64,000 nt of DNA from the NCBI RefSeq assembly GCF_008086165.1, contig NZ_VSKL01000001.1, forward strand, positions 682,001-746,000. Direction: 5' to 3'. The position numbers and the translations under genes are program-made. Positions 1-9,444 of the stretch are shown piece after piece. Numbering within the stretch: position 1 is the stretch's first letter; every line of letters begins with the position of its first letter. Below the pieces are notes generated by a model. The model searched no databases and was not told the origin of the DNA. It was given only the letters and a program-made list of their open reading frames with translations. The stretch is from Algorimicrobium algoritergicola. Lineage in GTDB: Bacteria; Bacteroidota; Bacteroidia; Flavobacteriales; Flavobacteriaceae.

Positions 1-1
1 T

Positions 2-352
2 CCTTGGGATAATAACGAAGCGTTACAAATTGGTAAAATGCAAGGATCTTTACCATTAGATTTTTCAAATCTGAATGCAGCCGAATGGCCATTAATAGGT
101 TATTTATATCAAGACTCCGTTTATAAAACGCAGTACAATTTGTATGTGCAAGAAGTTGTTACTAATGCATTTAGTGTTAGTAACGTTCAAGCCTTATACG
201 CTAGTTATGCGTCGTTAATTCAACCATACGCTACAACCGAAGTTTCTGGATATAGTTTTTTAACATCTAGTGCTGATTTTCAAGCAGCCATAAATGAATT
301 AAACAGGCATGTTGTAGATAGAAATAATGCCGTAAATGACTATTTAAATTAA
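2..352 (+). CDS. CotH kinase-like protein, C-terminal fragment
   Basis: The open frame enters from the window edge, so only the last 116 residues are seen. It begins with a PWDNNEAL stretch that resembles the Asp-containing WD turn of CotH-type spore-coat kinase folds. It ends in an amphipathic helical tail (HVVDRNNAVNDYLN) like the R...V..YL end of that family. CotH-like proteins in Bacteroidota are usually secreted or lipoproteins, but the N-terminus is outside the window. There is no T9SS domain at this C-terminus. A hairpin terminator follows at 390. Family assignment rests on the tail alone and is moderate; the reading frame itself is certain. Confidence 0.55.
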   Translation, partial: PWDNNEALQIGKMQGSLPLDFSNLNAAEWPLIGYLYQDSVYKTQYNLYVQEVVTNAFSVSNVQALYASYASLIQPYATTEVSGYSFLTSSADFQAAINELNRHVVDRNNAVNDYLN

Positions 353-389
353 GCATTTAAATAGGTTTATTTTAGTCCTGTTTTGTGTT

Positions 390-421
390 AAAAGCTTCGT
401 GAGAAATTACGGAGCTTTTTT
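390..421 (+). terminator. Rho-independent terminator after the CotH-like gene
   Basis: An 11-bp stem (AAAAGCTTCGT pairing with ACGGAGCTTTT, one G-U wobble) has an 8-nt loop and ends in a T-run. It sits 37 bases after the stop codon at 352. Confidence 0.8.
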
Positions 422-450
422 ATGTTCTTAAAGTGAAAAACATACTTAAT

Positions 451-597
451 CTAAACATCTTTAGATTTCGTAATTATAGCTTTCAAGCGTTCTTTACGTA
501 AGACTTTTTCGGCCTTTTTCTTATCAATTTTTCTATTGAGAAGTTTGGTGTGCTTGGCCTTATTTTTCGTGTTTTTCTGACCCTTCGGTTTTGGCAT
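451..597 (-). CDS. 48-aa lysine-rich basic miniprotein
   Basis: A complete ORF runs from ATG at 597 to TAG at 451, encoding 48 residues. It starts MPKPKGQKNTKNKAKHTK and is about one third Lys/Arg with only two acidic residues before the tail. It has no signal peptide or membrane segment. The C-terminal half is helix-friendly (KKAEKVLRKERLKAII). Composition suggests a nucleic-acid or ribosome-associated peptide, but no family was recognised. It lies alone, convergent with the preceding gene and divergent from tamB. No clear TAnnTTTG box was found upstream. Coding character is supported by the strongly non-random composition and a clean start and stop in an otherwise empty 438-bp gap. Confidence 0.6.
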   Translation of the reverse strand: MPKPKGQKNTKNKAKHTKLLNRKIDKKKAEKVLRKERLKAIITKSKDV

Positions 598-765
598 AAT
601 AGTGATTTTATAGATCGTGTGAAATTAAATAAATAGCCTACTAAATTTCACCAATGATAGATAAAATAGTGCTAAAAAGTATAATTTTAGTTAAATTTCC
701 TTAGAACCTTATGTTTTACAGCTATTAATAATCGTTTTAAAGTACATTCACAAGTATTAAAATAA

Positions 766-773
766 TAAATTTG
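766..773 (+). promoter_or_regulatory. -7 box of tamB-tamL
   Basis: TAAATTTG is a full match to the Bacteroidota -7 consensus TAnnTTTG. It lies 17 bases before the TTG start of tamB, so the leader would be about 10 nt. The upstream -33 element is poor (GTTTTA instead of TTG). Confidence 0.5.
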
Positions 774-790
774 TAATTCAGAAAAATTGC

Positions 791-3700
791 TTGAAAGAGA
801 CGGAAAATAAAGATATACAACAGCCTATTCCTAAAAAAAAGAAACGGTTTAGATTCTTAAAAATAATCGGACGGATTATTTTAGGGATTCTCTTGCTGTT
901 ATTTTTGCTCATTCTGTTCATTCGAAGTCCTTGGGGACAAGACATTATTGTTACCAAAGCCGTTTCTTTTCTGTCCGATAAGACTAAAACCAAAGTAGCC
1001 GTGGAAAAACTGTTTATCACCTTTGATGGCGATATACAATTAGACGGACTGTATCTGGAAGACACCAAAGGCGACACATTAATTTATTCAAAATCCTTGG
1101 AGGCAAATGTTCCCATATTTGCTTTAATTCGTGGTGATGGTTTAGGTGTAGACGGTCTAAATTGGGAAGGTGTTCGTGCTAACATCACCCGAAAAGACAC
1201 CATTCAAGGTTTTAATTTTCAGTTTATAATTGATGCTTTTGCAAGTGAAGAACCAACACAAGTTGAAACAGACACGACGTCGGCACCATTAAATATCATT
1301 CTAGGATATTTGAATTTCAAAGATTTTGATGTGGTTTATAACGATGCCGTTACAGGAATTGACAGTCGTTTTAAAATTGGGAAGCTGGTTGCAGATATGG
1401 ATAAAACCGATTTGGAAACCATGACGTTTAATGCTTCGGAACTAGAATTAGCTGATAGCACTATTAAATTTCACCAATTACCCGTTCCTGCCACACCAGA
1501 TACTGAAGCATCAACATTACCAATGCTAACAGTTGATGAACTTACACTTACCAACGTGTTTACAGATTACCAAAGCAAAGCCGATAATCTAGCGCTAACC
1601 GCAACAATTAATGAGTTTTATGCTGAAGTGCCGCATATAGATTTAGCAAATCAGCTTTTTGAAGTTGATGAATTTCGACTAAAAAACTCAACCATCACGC
1701 TTAAAACAGAAACTGAAAATAACGTTGTTACGGAAAAAGTAGAAGACGTTTCTAAAGATATTGAAGACGATATAATGGCATTTCAATGGCCAGAATTACA
1801 ACTCAAAATTGGAGAAATAGATTTAGAAAATAATAATTTCAGCTACTTCGTGAATAACGAAAAAGGCAAAAAAGGTGTTTTTAATTCCAATGCTATTGTA
1901 TTAACGGAAATCAATTTTCAAGCAAACACAGTTCTGCTAAAAGATAAAAAGGCAGAATTAGATTTAGAAGAAGCATCTTTCAAAGAAATTTCGGGAATCG
2001 ATTTAAAAAACTTGAAATTCGAACTCAATGCTTCGGATAAGAAACTGAATTTATCAGGTTTAAAGATAGCTTTAAATAAAAATGACATACAAGGAAATTT
2101 ACAGTTGGACTATCCATCTTTAGCCAATTTAATAAAAGTTCCAGAGCTGTCTAAAGTTGCTTTAAATTTACCAGCATTTAAAATAGCACTTCAAGATTTG
2201 TTTTTAATTCAACCCGACTTAAAATCCAATGAATATTTAAAAACCTTGAGTAAAAACCAGATTACTGGAACTATAAAAGCCAATGGTTATTTGTCCGATA
2301 TTAGCTTATCAAAAATGATAGTTAATTGGAGTAATACTAAAATTTCAGCCAATGGAAGTATTCAAAATGTAACCAATCCTGATGCGTTAGCGTTTGATAT
2401 TCCAGCTTTTTCAGCGGTTACAAAACGGTCTGATATAATAAAATTCGTAAAAGAAGATAGTTTAGGAATCAGTCTTCCAAAAGATGTGAAATTTGTAGGG
2501 AACGCAACCGGAAACCTTAATGATATTACTGCGAAAGCAAAATTAACAACCACACAAGGTATTGCTACCATTGAAGGTATGTATAAAAATGCCGAAACTT
2601 TGGAGTTCAATGCAGATTTGACCGTTGAAGAATATAAGCTGAATGAATTACTTAAAAATGACCAATTGGGTGCTTTAAATTTAAAAATTGTAGCTCAAGG
2701 AAAAGGTGATAATATTAATAATCTAGATGCTAGTTTAGAAGCTACCGTTTCCAGTTTTAAATACAATAATTATGATGTAAACGATTTAAAATTGGTTGGC
2801 GACATTAAAAATGGTACTGGAAATATTACCTCTAATTATAAAGACAAAAACCTAAATACTAATGTGTATGCTACCGTTGTTTTAGATTCCATAGCACCAG
2901 AAGTCACAGCTGAAATAGATATTATTGGAGCCGATTTACAAGCCTTGGGCCTTATGGATCGAAACGTTAAAACAGGTATGAAAATTTATGCCGATTTTAA
3001 AGGTAATAGCAGCAGTTTTGATTTAGCAACTATTGTAGATAAAGGTGTTTTTGTATATGATGAAAAAAGCTATTTATTAGGCGATTTAAATATGTTGGCC
3101 CACGTGAGAAACGATACAACTTCGGTTTCTGTAAAGAATAAAATGGTCGATTTATTATTGGAATCCAATGCCGATCCAGAAACGTGGACTAAATCTTTAA
3201 GACATCATGTATTAAGTTATTTTTATCGTGATGAAGTTGTTTCGGATAGTATTGACAATCCCGTGAATTTAAAACTTCGTGGAAAAATTAGCCAATCGCC
3301 TATTTTAAACGAGGTGTTTATAGTAAACGTTCAAGATTTGGATACGATTCATATTGCTGTGGATTTTAAAGAAGCCGAACGGAAACTTAAAGCTAATATA
3401 ACCGCACCACATATTAATTATGCTGGTTATGAGTTGGATAGTTTGGCGTTTTCAATGGATACGGATTTGGAGAAATTCAATTTCAATTTGGGCTTTAATG
3501 AAATAGTTGCAGGTCCGTTGAATATTCAAAAAACAGTCATTTCTGGAAATCAAACAAATAATGAATTATCTCTAGAATTCACTGCCTTTCATGACGAGGA
3601 AATCATGGCACAAATTTTCAGTAAAATAACAGGTGACAGTGAGGAACTGCGATTTCATGTTCAGCCAAACAATTTAATTTTAAATAAAATACCTTGGGAT

Positions 3701-5905
3701 ATTCCGGAAGCAAATGAAGTGCTTATTTACGATAAGAAATTAGTATTTAATGAATTCCGAATTAGTAAAAATAACCAGTCCATAGAAATTACAGATAAGT
3801 TACCTAATAAATCTAAAGATCATATTGCTATCGATTTTAAGAATTTTAAATTAAGTGAATTTTTAAGCTATTTTAATCCAGATGATAAGATTGCTTCGGG
3901 CGACTTAAATGGTGATTTCGTTTTAGAAGAACCTTTTGGAAATACTGGAATTGTTGCGGATTTAGATATTTCAAAACTACAATTCATGGATGTTAATTTA
4001 GGGACTTTTACAGTAGATGCACAATCCTTAAATAACGATAGTTATGATTTTAATGCCAAAATGAAAGGTGGTGAAATTGATTTAGACTTAAAAGGCGATT
4101 ATATAGCGAGTCAATCTGGCGCGAAGCTAAATCTTAATTTAGATATTAATCAGTTTAATATGGCTGCTTTAAATGGTTTCTCACAAGGTGAAATAACCGA
4201 AACTGATGGTTATTTTTCTGGTAATTTTAAATTAAGTGGCACAACTAGAGATCCAAAATACAGTGGACAATTAGAATTTAATGATGCAGATTTTAAAGTT
4301 GCCATGTTTAATTCGGCATTTACTTTACAAAATGAAACCTTGAATATTGACAATTCAGGATTAACCATGACTAATTTCACCATTCAGGACGAAAACAAGA
4401 ACACCTTTGAAATGTCTGGAAAAATTGGCACCGAAAATTTCATTAATCCAACCTTCGATTTACAAGTCAATGCCAACGATTTTCAAGTTCTTAATGCCAC
4501 AAAAGATGACAACGATTTTCTGTATGGCAAAGCAAGTTTTGATGGAAATGCGAAAATAACTGGCAATTTACAAGTCCCAAAAATAGATATGGACATGACA
4601 ATAAGTTCAGATACGGATGTCACCTATATTCTGCCGTCAGCTACTGTAAATGTTGAAGAACGTGATGGTGTTGTTGTGTTTGTGAATCGTGAAAATCCAG
4701 ATGCTATTTTAACTAGAACCACAGAAAAAACAGCAACTATAAAAGGATTTGATATTTCGGCGCTTTTAAAAATTGGAAAAGAAGCAACCGTAACTATTAT
4801 TCTGGATGAACAAACAGGCGATAATTTTAAAGTCTCTGGTGAAGGCGATTTTAATATGAGTATGAACCCGAATGGAAATGTAAGACTTTCAGGTGTTTAT
4901 GAAGTCTTATCTGGTCATTATGAACTAAATTTATATAAAATAGTAAACCGAAAATTCAATCTGGTTCCAGGTAGTCGTGTTACATGGTCTGGCGATCCTT
5001 TTGATGCCAAACTAGATGTTAAAGCAGTATATCAAGTAGAAGCATCTGCTTCATCGTTAATGGCTCCTGTTTATTCTGGAAGTGATCCTGCTATTAAAGG
5101 AAAATTCCGACAGGTGTTACCATATTATGTGTTTTTAAATATTTCAGGACAGCTTCTGGAGCCTGAAATAGCCTTCAATTTAGATATGCCAGAGGAGGAA
5201 CAAGGTGCAATTGGTGGTCAAGTATATGGTAGAATTCAGCAATTAAATAATCAGGAAGATGAATTAAACCGTCAAGTTTTTTCACTTTTGGTGTTGAATC
5301 GTTTTTATCCAGATCCTGGTAGTGATGGTAGTTCAGGAGGTGTGGCTTCCATAGCACGAGACAATTTAAATGATGCTGTAGCAGATCAACTTAATATGTT
5401 TTCCGATAAATTATTAGGGAATTCTGGTTTCGAACTCGATTTTGGATTAAATAGTTTTACGGATTACCAAGGCGCATCACCACAACAGCGAACACAATTG
5501 GATATTGCAGCACAGCAAAAACTATTTGATGATCGTTTAATTGTACGTGTTGGTAGCGAGGTAGATATTGAAGGAAGTAGTTCTACTGGCGAAGAAACAC
5601 CTATAATTGGTAACGTAAGTATCGAGTATTTACTAACCGAAAGTGGTCGTTATCGTTTAAAAGGTTTTAGTAGAAATGAATTTGAAAATGTAATTGATGG
5701 TCAAACCGTTGTTAGTGGAATAGCCCTAATTTTCACGCAGGAATTCAATAAGTATAATGAACTTTGGGATGCCTTGTTTAAATCGGAAACTGAAAAAGAA
5801 AAAGCTGAAAAAGCAAAAAAAGAAGCTGAAAAAGAAGCTGCTAAAGAAAAAAGAAAGAAAAAAGAAGCTGCTACGAATAAAAGTATTGAAGAAAAAAAGA
5901 ACTAA
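791..5905 (+). CDS. tamB: TamB-like translocation and assembly module protein
   Basis: This very large protein (1704 aa) has one N-terminal membrane anchor (about residues 27-47, IIGRIILGILLLLFLLILFI) after a basic stretch. A long repetitive beta-rich body of the AsmA/TamB type follows, and the conserved TamB C-terminal (DUF490) domain occupies about residues 1280-1650. A charged Lys/Glu coiled tail closes it. TamB spans the periplasm from inner to outer membrane and works with an Omp85 partner in outer-membrane protein insertion or lipid transport. The partner, tamL, follows after 26 bases. The start is TTG at 791, chosen because it lies just after a -7 box and keeps the anchor. ATT at 776 is an in-frame alternative. 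Confidence 0.9.
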   Translation: MKETENKDIQQPIPKKKKRFRFLKIIGRIILGILLLLFLLILFIRSPWGQDIIVTKAVSFLSDKTKTKVAVEKLFITFDGDIQLDGLYLEDTKGDTLIYSKSLEANVPIFALIRGDGLGVDGLNWEGVRANITRKDTIQGFNFQFIIDAFASEEPTQVETDTTSAPLNIILGYLNFKDFDVVYNDAVTGIDSRFKIGKLVADMDKTDLETMTFNASELELADSTIKFHQLPVPATPDTEASTLPMLTVDELTLTNVFTDYQSKADNLALTATINEFYAEVPHIDLANQLFEVDEFRLKNSTITLKTETENNVVTEKVEDVSKDIEDDIMAFQWPELQLKIGEIDLENNNFSYFVNNEKGKKGVFNSNAIVLTEINFQANTVLLKDKKAELDLEEASFKEISGIDLKNLKFELNASDKKLNLSGLKIALNKNDIQGNLQLDYPSLANLIKVPELSKVALNLPAFKIALQDLFLIQPDLKSNEYLKTLSKNQITGTIKANGYLSDISLSKMIVNWSNTKISANGSIQNVTNPDALAFDIPAFSAVTKRSDIIKFVKEDSLGISLPKDVKFVGNATGNLNDITAKAKLTTTQGIATIEGMYKNAETLEFNADLTVEEYKLNELLKNDQLGALNLKIVAQGKGDNINNLDASLEATVSSFKYNNYDVNDLKLVGDIKNGTGNITSNYKDKNLNTNVYATVVLDSIAPEVTAEIDIIGADLQALGLMDRNVKTGMKIYADFKGNSSSFDLATIVDKGVFVYDEKSYLLGDLNMLAHVRNDTTSVSVKNKMVDLLLESNADPETWTKSLRHHVLSYFYRDEVVSDSIDNPVNLKLRGKISQSPILNEVFIVNVQDLDTIHIAVDFKEAERKLKANITAPHINYAGYELDSLAFSMDTDLEKFNFNLGFNEIVAGPLNIQKTVISGNQTNNELSLEFTAFHDEEIMAQIFSKITGDSEELRFHVQPNNLILNKIPWDIPEANEVLIYDKKLVFNEFRISKNNQSIEITDKLPNKSKDHIAIDFKNFKLSEFLSYFNPDDKIASGDLNGDFVLEEPFGNTGIVADLDISKLQFMDVNLGTFTVDAQSLNNDSYDFNAKMKGGEIDLDLKGDYIASQSGAKLNLNLDINQFNMAALNGFSQGEITETDGYFSGNFKLSGTTRDPKYSGQLEFNDADFKVAMFNSAFTLQNETLNIDNSGLTMTNFTIQDENKNTFEMSGKIGTENFINPTFDLQVNANDFQVLNATKDDNDFLYGKASFDGNAKITGNLQVPKIDMDMTISSDTDVTYILPSATVNVEERDGVVVFVNRENPDAILTRTTEKTATIKGFDISALLKIGKEATVTIILDEQTGDNFKVSGEGDFNMSMNPNGNVRLSGVYEVLSGHYELNLYKIVNRKFNLVPGSRVTWSGDPFDAKLDVKAVYQVEASASSLMAPVYSGSDPAIKGKFRQVLPYYVFLNISGQLLEPEIAFNLDMPEEEQGAIGGQVYGRIQQLNNQEDELNRQVFSLLVLNRFYPDPGSDGSSGGVASIARDNLNDAVADQLNMFSDKLLGNSGFELDFGLNSFTDYQGASPQQRTQLDIAAQQKLFDDRLIVRVGSEVDIEGSSSTGEETPIIGNVSIEYLLTESGRYRLKGFSRNEFENVIDGQTVVSGIALIFTQEFNKYNELWDALFKSETEKEKAEKAKKEAEKEAAKEKRKKKEAATNKSIEEKKN

Positions 5906-5931
5906 AAGCACAATAAATAAATCAGTATATA

Positions 5932-8214
5932 TTGAAACCGTACCAAACATTCAAACACATTTGTATTCTTATATGTATAGGGAGTTTGTACTCTTGTAGC
6001 ATAACCAAGCAGATTCCAGAAGACGAGCGTTTATATACAGGCGCGAACCTTACCATTGAATCCGATAGTATTATTAAAAACGAATCAGGTTTAAAATCTG
6101 AACTAGAAACGGTTTTACGTCCAGAACCAAATTCTAAATTTTTGGGCATGTATCTTGGGTTGTATTACTATTATAAGAACCAGAAAGAAAAACCTGGATT
6201 TATTAATCGTTGGCTCTACAAACAGTTTGGTGAAGAACCCGTTTATCAATCGGATGTGGAAGCCTATGAAATTGAAGACTTATTATTAAACCGATTAGAA
6301 AACAGAGGTTTTTTCTACAGTCGTGCAGCTTCATCTTTTGAAGAAACGGAAAATAAAGCCACATTAAATTATACTGTTACAGTTCCAAAGCCTTACCTAA
6401 TGGCTAGCTATAAAATGGATTCTATGCCAGTTAGTATTCATGAAACCATGGAGAAATTGGTGTCGGAATCACAATTTGAAAACGGTATGCGTTTCGATTT
6501 GAATAACATGAAATTAGAGCGTCAGCGTTTAGATAAGGCACTCAAAAACAAAGGCTATTTTAACTTTAATGATAATTTTTTAATTTTTGAAGCAGATACG
6601 AATCAATATGCGAATAAAAACTTCGACTTATTCTTAAAATTAAAAAACGAAGTGCCTAAAAAAAGTTTGATTCCTTATAAAATTTCAAAAGTAAATGTAT
6701 ATCCTAATTATGAAGTTTCAGATTCGGTTTCTATAACAACAACACGATTTAATGAGAAAAACTTCATTCAAAAAGAAACGTTTTTTAAACCTAAATATTT
6801 AGATCCTTTTATAGTTCTAGAAGAAGGGGAATATTATAATCCTGACGATTCTCGTAATACCGCCAGACGGCTTTCAACCATTGGTGCCTATAAATATGTA
6901 AATATTCAATATAAAGAATTGGATACTTTGGCCGATGATAATCTGGGGCTTCTAGAGGCTAATATTTATTTATCGCCATTAAATAAGCGCGCACTTCGTG
7001 CAGAACTTCAGGTGGTTACTAAATCTAATAGTTTTGCTGGCCCTGCATTAACAGTAACTTTAAGTAACCGTAATTTATTTGGAGGTGGTGAAACGTATAA
7101 TATAACACCTAAAATAGGTTACGAAAAACAATTAGGAGGTGGTCAAGATTCTGGTAATAGTAGTTTAGAATTTGGATTGCACAACGAGCTTATTTTTCCT
7201 AGAGTACTTTTTCCTATTAAAATTGATGATGATTTTTTTAAATACTCAATTCCTAAAACAAAAACGTCCTTAAGCATTGATTATTTAGATAGAAGCGATT
7301 TATATACCTTGCTATCAGGAACAGCCTTATTTGGTTACTCATGGGATGCCAATAGGTATGTAACTCATGAAATTAATCCTATATCATTAAGTTATACGGA
7401 ACTTTTAAATACCACGCCAGAATTTGAAGATATACTGGAAAATGATCCTTTTTTAAGGCGCAGTTTTGAACAACAGTTCATAGCTGGATTAACCTATAGT
7501 TTTACGTTTAATGAAATGCTTAATGCCCAGTTAAAGCATCAATTTTATTTCAATTTTACGTTTGATATTGCCGGAAATACTATTAGTTTATTTGGTAAAG
7601 ACCAAGGCACAGAAAACCCAAAAACATTTTTAGGGTTTGAATATGCACAATATGCTAAAGCGGATGTTGATTTTCATTATCATTTTAATTTAGGAAAAGA
7701 ACGGGTTATTGCTGCCAGACTTTTTGGTGGTTATGGTTTAGCTTATGGAAATTCAGATGTCATTCCTTTTGTAAAACAGTATTACTCTGGCGGTCCATAT
7801 AGTGTTCGTGCCTTTAATATTAGATCTTTAGGTCCAGGAACATATAACCCAAATTCAGATATAACTGATGGTGACATTGTTTTCGATAAAACTGGAAATA
7901 TAAGATTCGAAGCCAATGTAGAATACCGTTTTCCTATTGTATCATTTTTAAAAGGAGCCGTTTTCGCCGATGCTGGAAATATCTGGAATTCTAAAGAAAA
8001 CCCTATTTATAATGGGAAAGATAAATTTGGAAGTGATTTTATTAGTGAGCTTGGAATGGGGGCAGGAATAGGACTTCGTGTGGATATTCAAAGTTTTGTA
8101 ATTCGTTTTGATTTGGCTGCACCTTTTCACGATCCCTCATTACCAAAAGGAGAGCGTTTTAATTTTGATGTCGGTTCTCCTATTTTAAATTTTGCTATAG
8201 GATATCCATTTTAA
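5932..8214 (+). CDS. tamL: TamL: lipidated BamA/TamA-family outer-membrane protein
   Basis: This 760-aa Omp85-family protein has a lipoprotein signal peptide with lipobox SLYSC (lipidated Cys22). POTRA-like domains span about residues 30-340. A C-terminal 16-strand beta-barrel (about 370-760) ends in aromatic residues (...AIGYPF), typical of outer-membrane barrels. A lipidated TamA homologue encoded next to TamB is the TamL arrangement known from Bacteroidota and Chlorobi. It would be the outer-membrane half of the TamB complex. The start is TTG at 5932, needed to include the complete signal peptide. The gap to tamB is 26 bp, so the two genes form an operon. Confidence 0.88.
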   Translation: MKPYQTFKHICILICIGSLYSCSITKQIPEDERLYTGANLTIESDSIIKNESGLKSELETVLRPEPNSKFLGMYLGLYYYYKNQKEKPGFINRWLYKQFGEEPVYQSDVEAYEIEDLLLNRLENRGFFYSRAASSFEETENKATLNYTVTVPKPYLMASYKMDSMPVSIHETMEKLVSESQFENGMRFDLNNMKLERQRLDKALKNKGYFNFNDNFLIFEADTNQYANKNFDLFLKLKNEVPKKSLIPYKISKVNVYPNYEVSDSVSITTTRFNEKNFIQKETFFKPKYLDPFIVLEEGEYYNPDDSRNTARRLSTIGAYKYVNIQYKELDTLADDNLGLLEANIYLSPLNKRALRAELQVVTKSNSFAGPALTVTLSNRNLFGGGETYNITPKIGYEKQLGGGQDSGNSSLEFGLHNELIFPRVLFPIKIDDDFFKYSIPKTKTSLSIDYLDRSDLYTLLSGTALFGYSWDANRYVTHEINPISLSYTELLNTTPEFEDILENDPFLRRSFEQQFIAGLTYSFTFNEMLNAQLKHQFYFNFTFDIAGNTISLFGKDQGTENPKTFLGFEYAQYAKADVDFHYHFNLGKERVIAARLFGGYGLAYGNSDVIPFVKQYYSGGPYSVRAFNIRSLGPGTYNPNSDITDGDIVFDKTGNIRFEANVEYRFPIVSFLKGAVFADAGNIWNSKENPIYNGKDKFGSDFISELGMGAGIGLRVDIQSFVIRFDLAAPFHDPSLPKGERFNFDVGSPILNFAIGYPF

Positions 8215-8436
8215 AGGAATTAATATTTTATTAAGAGCAATTACCTACCATCAAACGATTATTGGTTTGTGTTAACTTATGAGGAATTTGGGCAAATCAA
8301 ACAATTTAAGTCTCATTTTTCATTAAAGCGCTCATTCTTTTCAAATAAAATAGTATATTCATTCGTTTATAAAAGACGTTCATGCTTTAATAACTAACGT
8401 GATAACAATTATTTATAGGTTGTTGTCGATAAATTA
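8215..8436. other. AT-rich intergenic stretch after tamL
   Basis: This stretch has no ORF with good start and composition on either strand and no clear hairpin terminator for tamL. A consensus promoter begins just after it at 8437. Confidence 0.4.
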
Positions 8437-8467
8437 TTGAATTTATTTTTTAAAAAACATATATTTG
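8437..8467 (+). promoter_or_regulatory. Promoter for the PID-CTERM miniprotein
   Basis: TTG (8437-8439), 20 bases, then TATATTTG (8460-8467) is a full -33/-7 match for the Bacteroidota primary sigma factor. Transcription would start near 8474 and leave a leader of about 120 nt. A second, weaker box (TACATTTA) lies close to the ATG. Confidence 0.5.
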
Positions 8468-8596
8468 ATTTTTGTAGGATATTATAGGGATTGATCATCA
8501 CTAAAACACACTTTATCGAAGTTTTTAGCACTTAATGGATGTTTTTTTAATTATTAAATTTTGTTAAGCCAGTTTTTTTTATACATTTACCGCTGA

Positions 8597-8788
8597 ATGA
8601 AGTCACAAAACACAAAAATAGTTGTCTCAATCTTATTTTTATTAATAAGTTTTGTTTGTTTTTCACAAACGGTGCCACCACCACCGCAACCACCAGTGCC
8701 ACCAGGTTTACCTATTGATGGCGGTATTGTTATGGGATTAATTTCAGGTTTATTCTATGGTGTTTATAGACTATTTAAAGCTAAATAG
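8597..8788 (+). CDS. PID-CTERM miniprotein (63 aa)
   Basis: The whole protein is a Sec signal peptide (residues 1-24, ending CFSQ), a proline-rich linker (PPPPQPPVPPGLP, 27-39), a PID motif (39-41), a hydrophobic segment (about 43-58) and a basic end (RLFKAK). This matches the PID-CTERM protein-sorting signal described in flavobacteria: short motif, membrane helix, basic tail. Almost nothing is left as a mature domain, so the product would be a small envelope-anchored Pro-rich peptide. No exosortase-like gene is in the window. It converges on riboflavin synthase 5 bases away. The tripartite architecture makes coding certain; the function is unknown. Confidence 0.8.
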   Translation: MKSQNTKIVVSILFLLISFVCFSQTVPPPPQPPVPPGLPIDGGIVMGLISGLFYGVYRLFKAK

Positions 8789-8793
8789 TTTCT

Positions 8794-9384
8794 CTATTTG
8801 TTTAATTCGAAAAGTTTCGTAACATATTTTCCAATAACATCAAACTCTAAATTTACCACCGTTCCTAATTTAAAAGCATTAAAGTTCGTAAATTCATACG
8901 TGTAAGGAATAATAGCTACACTAAAACTATTTTTTGCCGAATTTACAACGGTTAAACTCACACCATTAATTGTAATTGACCCTTTTTCAATCGTTATATT
9001 ATTTAGTGTTTCATCATATTCAAACGTAAAAATCCAACTTCCAGCCGCTTCTTCAACTGCTGTACAAATCGCCGTTTGATCTATATGCCCTTGAACCATA
9101 TGACCATCTAAACGCGCTCCTAATTTCATAGCGCGCTCTAAATTAACCGAATCCCCAACCTGTAAATCCGAGATGTTCGTTTTTTTTATAGTTTCATTAA
9201 TAGCCGTTACCGTATAGTTTTTGCCATCAATTTTTACAACCGTTAAACAGATGCCGTTGTGCGCGACGCTTTGATCTATTTTTAATTCAGAAGTTATATT
9301 AGAGCTAACCGTAATATGTAGATTTTGGTCTTCTTTTTCTATTTGTTGGATGTTGCCAATATCTTCTATGATGCCAGTGAACAT
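8794..9384 (-). CDS. ribE: Riboflavin synthase, alpha subunit
   Basis: The protein has 196 aa and opens with MFTGIIEDIG, the hallmark N-terminus of riboflavin synthase. It is built of two lumazine-binding repeats (about 1-97 and 98-190); the second has GHMVQGHID at the repeat junction. It dismutates two 6,7-dimethyl-8-ribityllumazine molecules to riboflavin. Length and domain order are normal. It is transcribed divergently from pdxA with overlapping -7 boxes in the 60-bp spacer. The gene is called ribE in most bacteria and ribC in E. coli. Confidence 0.95.
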   Translation of the reverse strand: MFTGIIEDIGNIQQIEKEDQNLHITVSSNITSELKIDQSVAHNGICLTVVKIDGKNYTVTAINETIKKTNISDLQVGDSVNLERAMKLGARLDGHMVQGHIDQTAICTAVEEAAGSWIFTFEYDETLNNITIEKGSITINGVSLTVVNSAKNSFSVAIIPYTYEFTNFNAFKLGTVVNLEFDVIGKYVTKLFELNK

Positions 9385-9402
9385 AAGTATGGATTATTTA
9401 GT

Positions 9403-9410
9403 TAAATTTG
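9403..9410 (+). promoter_or_regulatory. -7 box of pdxA
   Basis: TAAATTTG matches TAnnTTTG exactly, 34 bases before the pdxA ATG. It lies next to an opposing box for ribE. Confidence 0.45.
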
Positions 9411-9415
9411 CAAAA

Positions 9416-9423
9416 CAAAATTA
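9416..9423 (-). promoter_or_regulatory. -7 box of ribE
   Basis: Read on the minus strand this is TAATTTTG, a full match to TAnnTTTG, 32 bases before the ribE ATG. The two -7 boxes of the divergent pair are 5 bases apart, so polymerase binding at one may exclude the other. Confidence 0.4.
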
Positions 9424-9444
9424 CAAACAAAAGTTAGTTAATTA

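Noticed and set aside
5757-5999. Lys-rich plus-strand frame across the tamB-tamL junction
   Set aside because: It is the shifted reading of the AAA/GAA-rich tail of tamB and runs into the tamL signal region; composition is an artefact.
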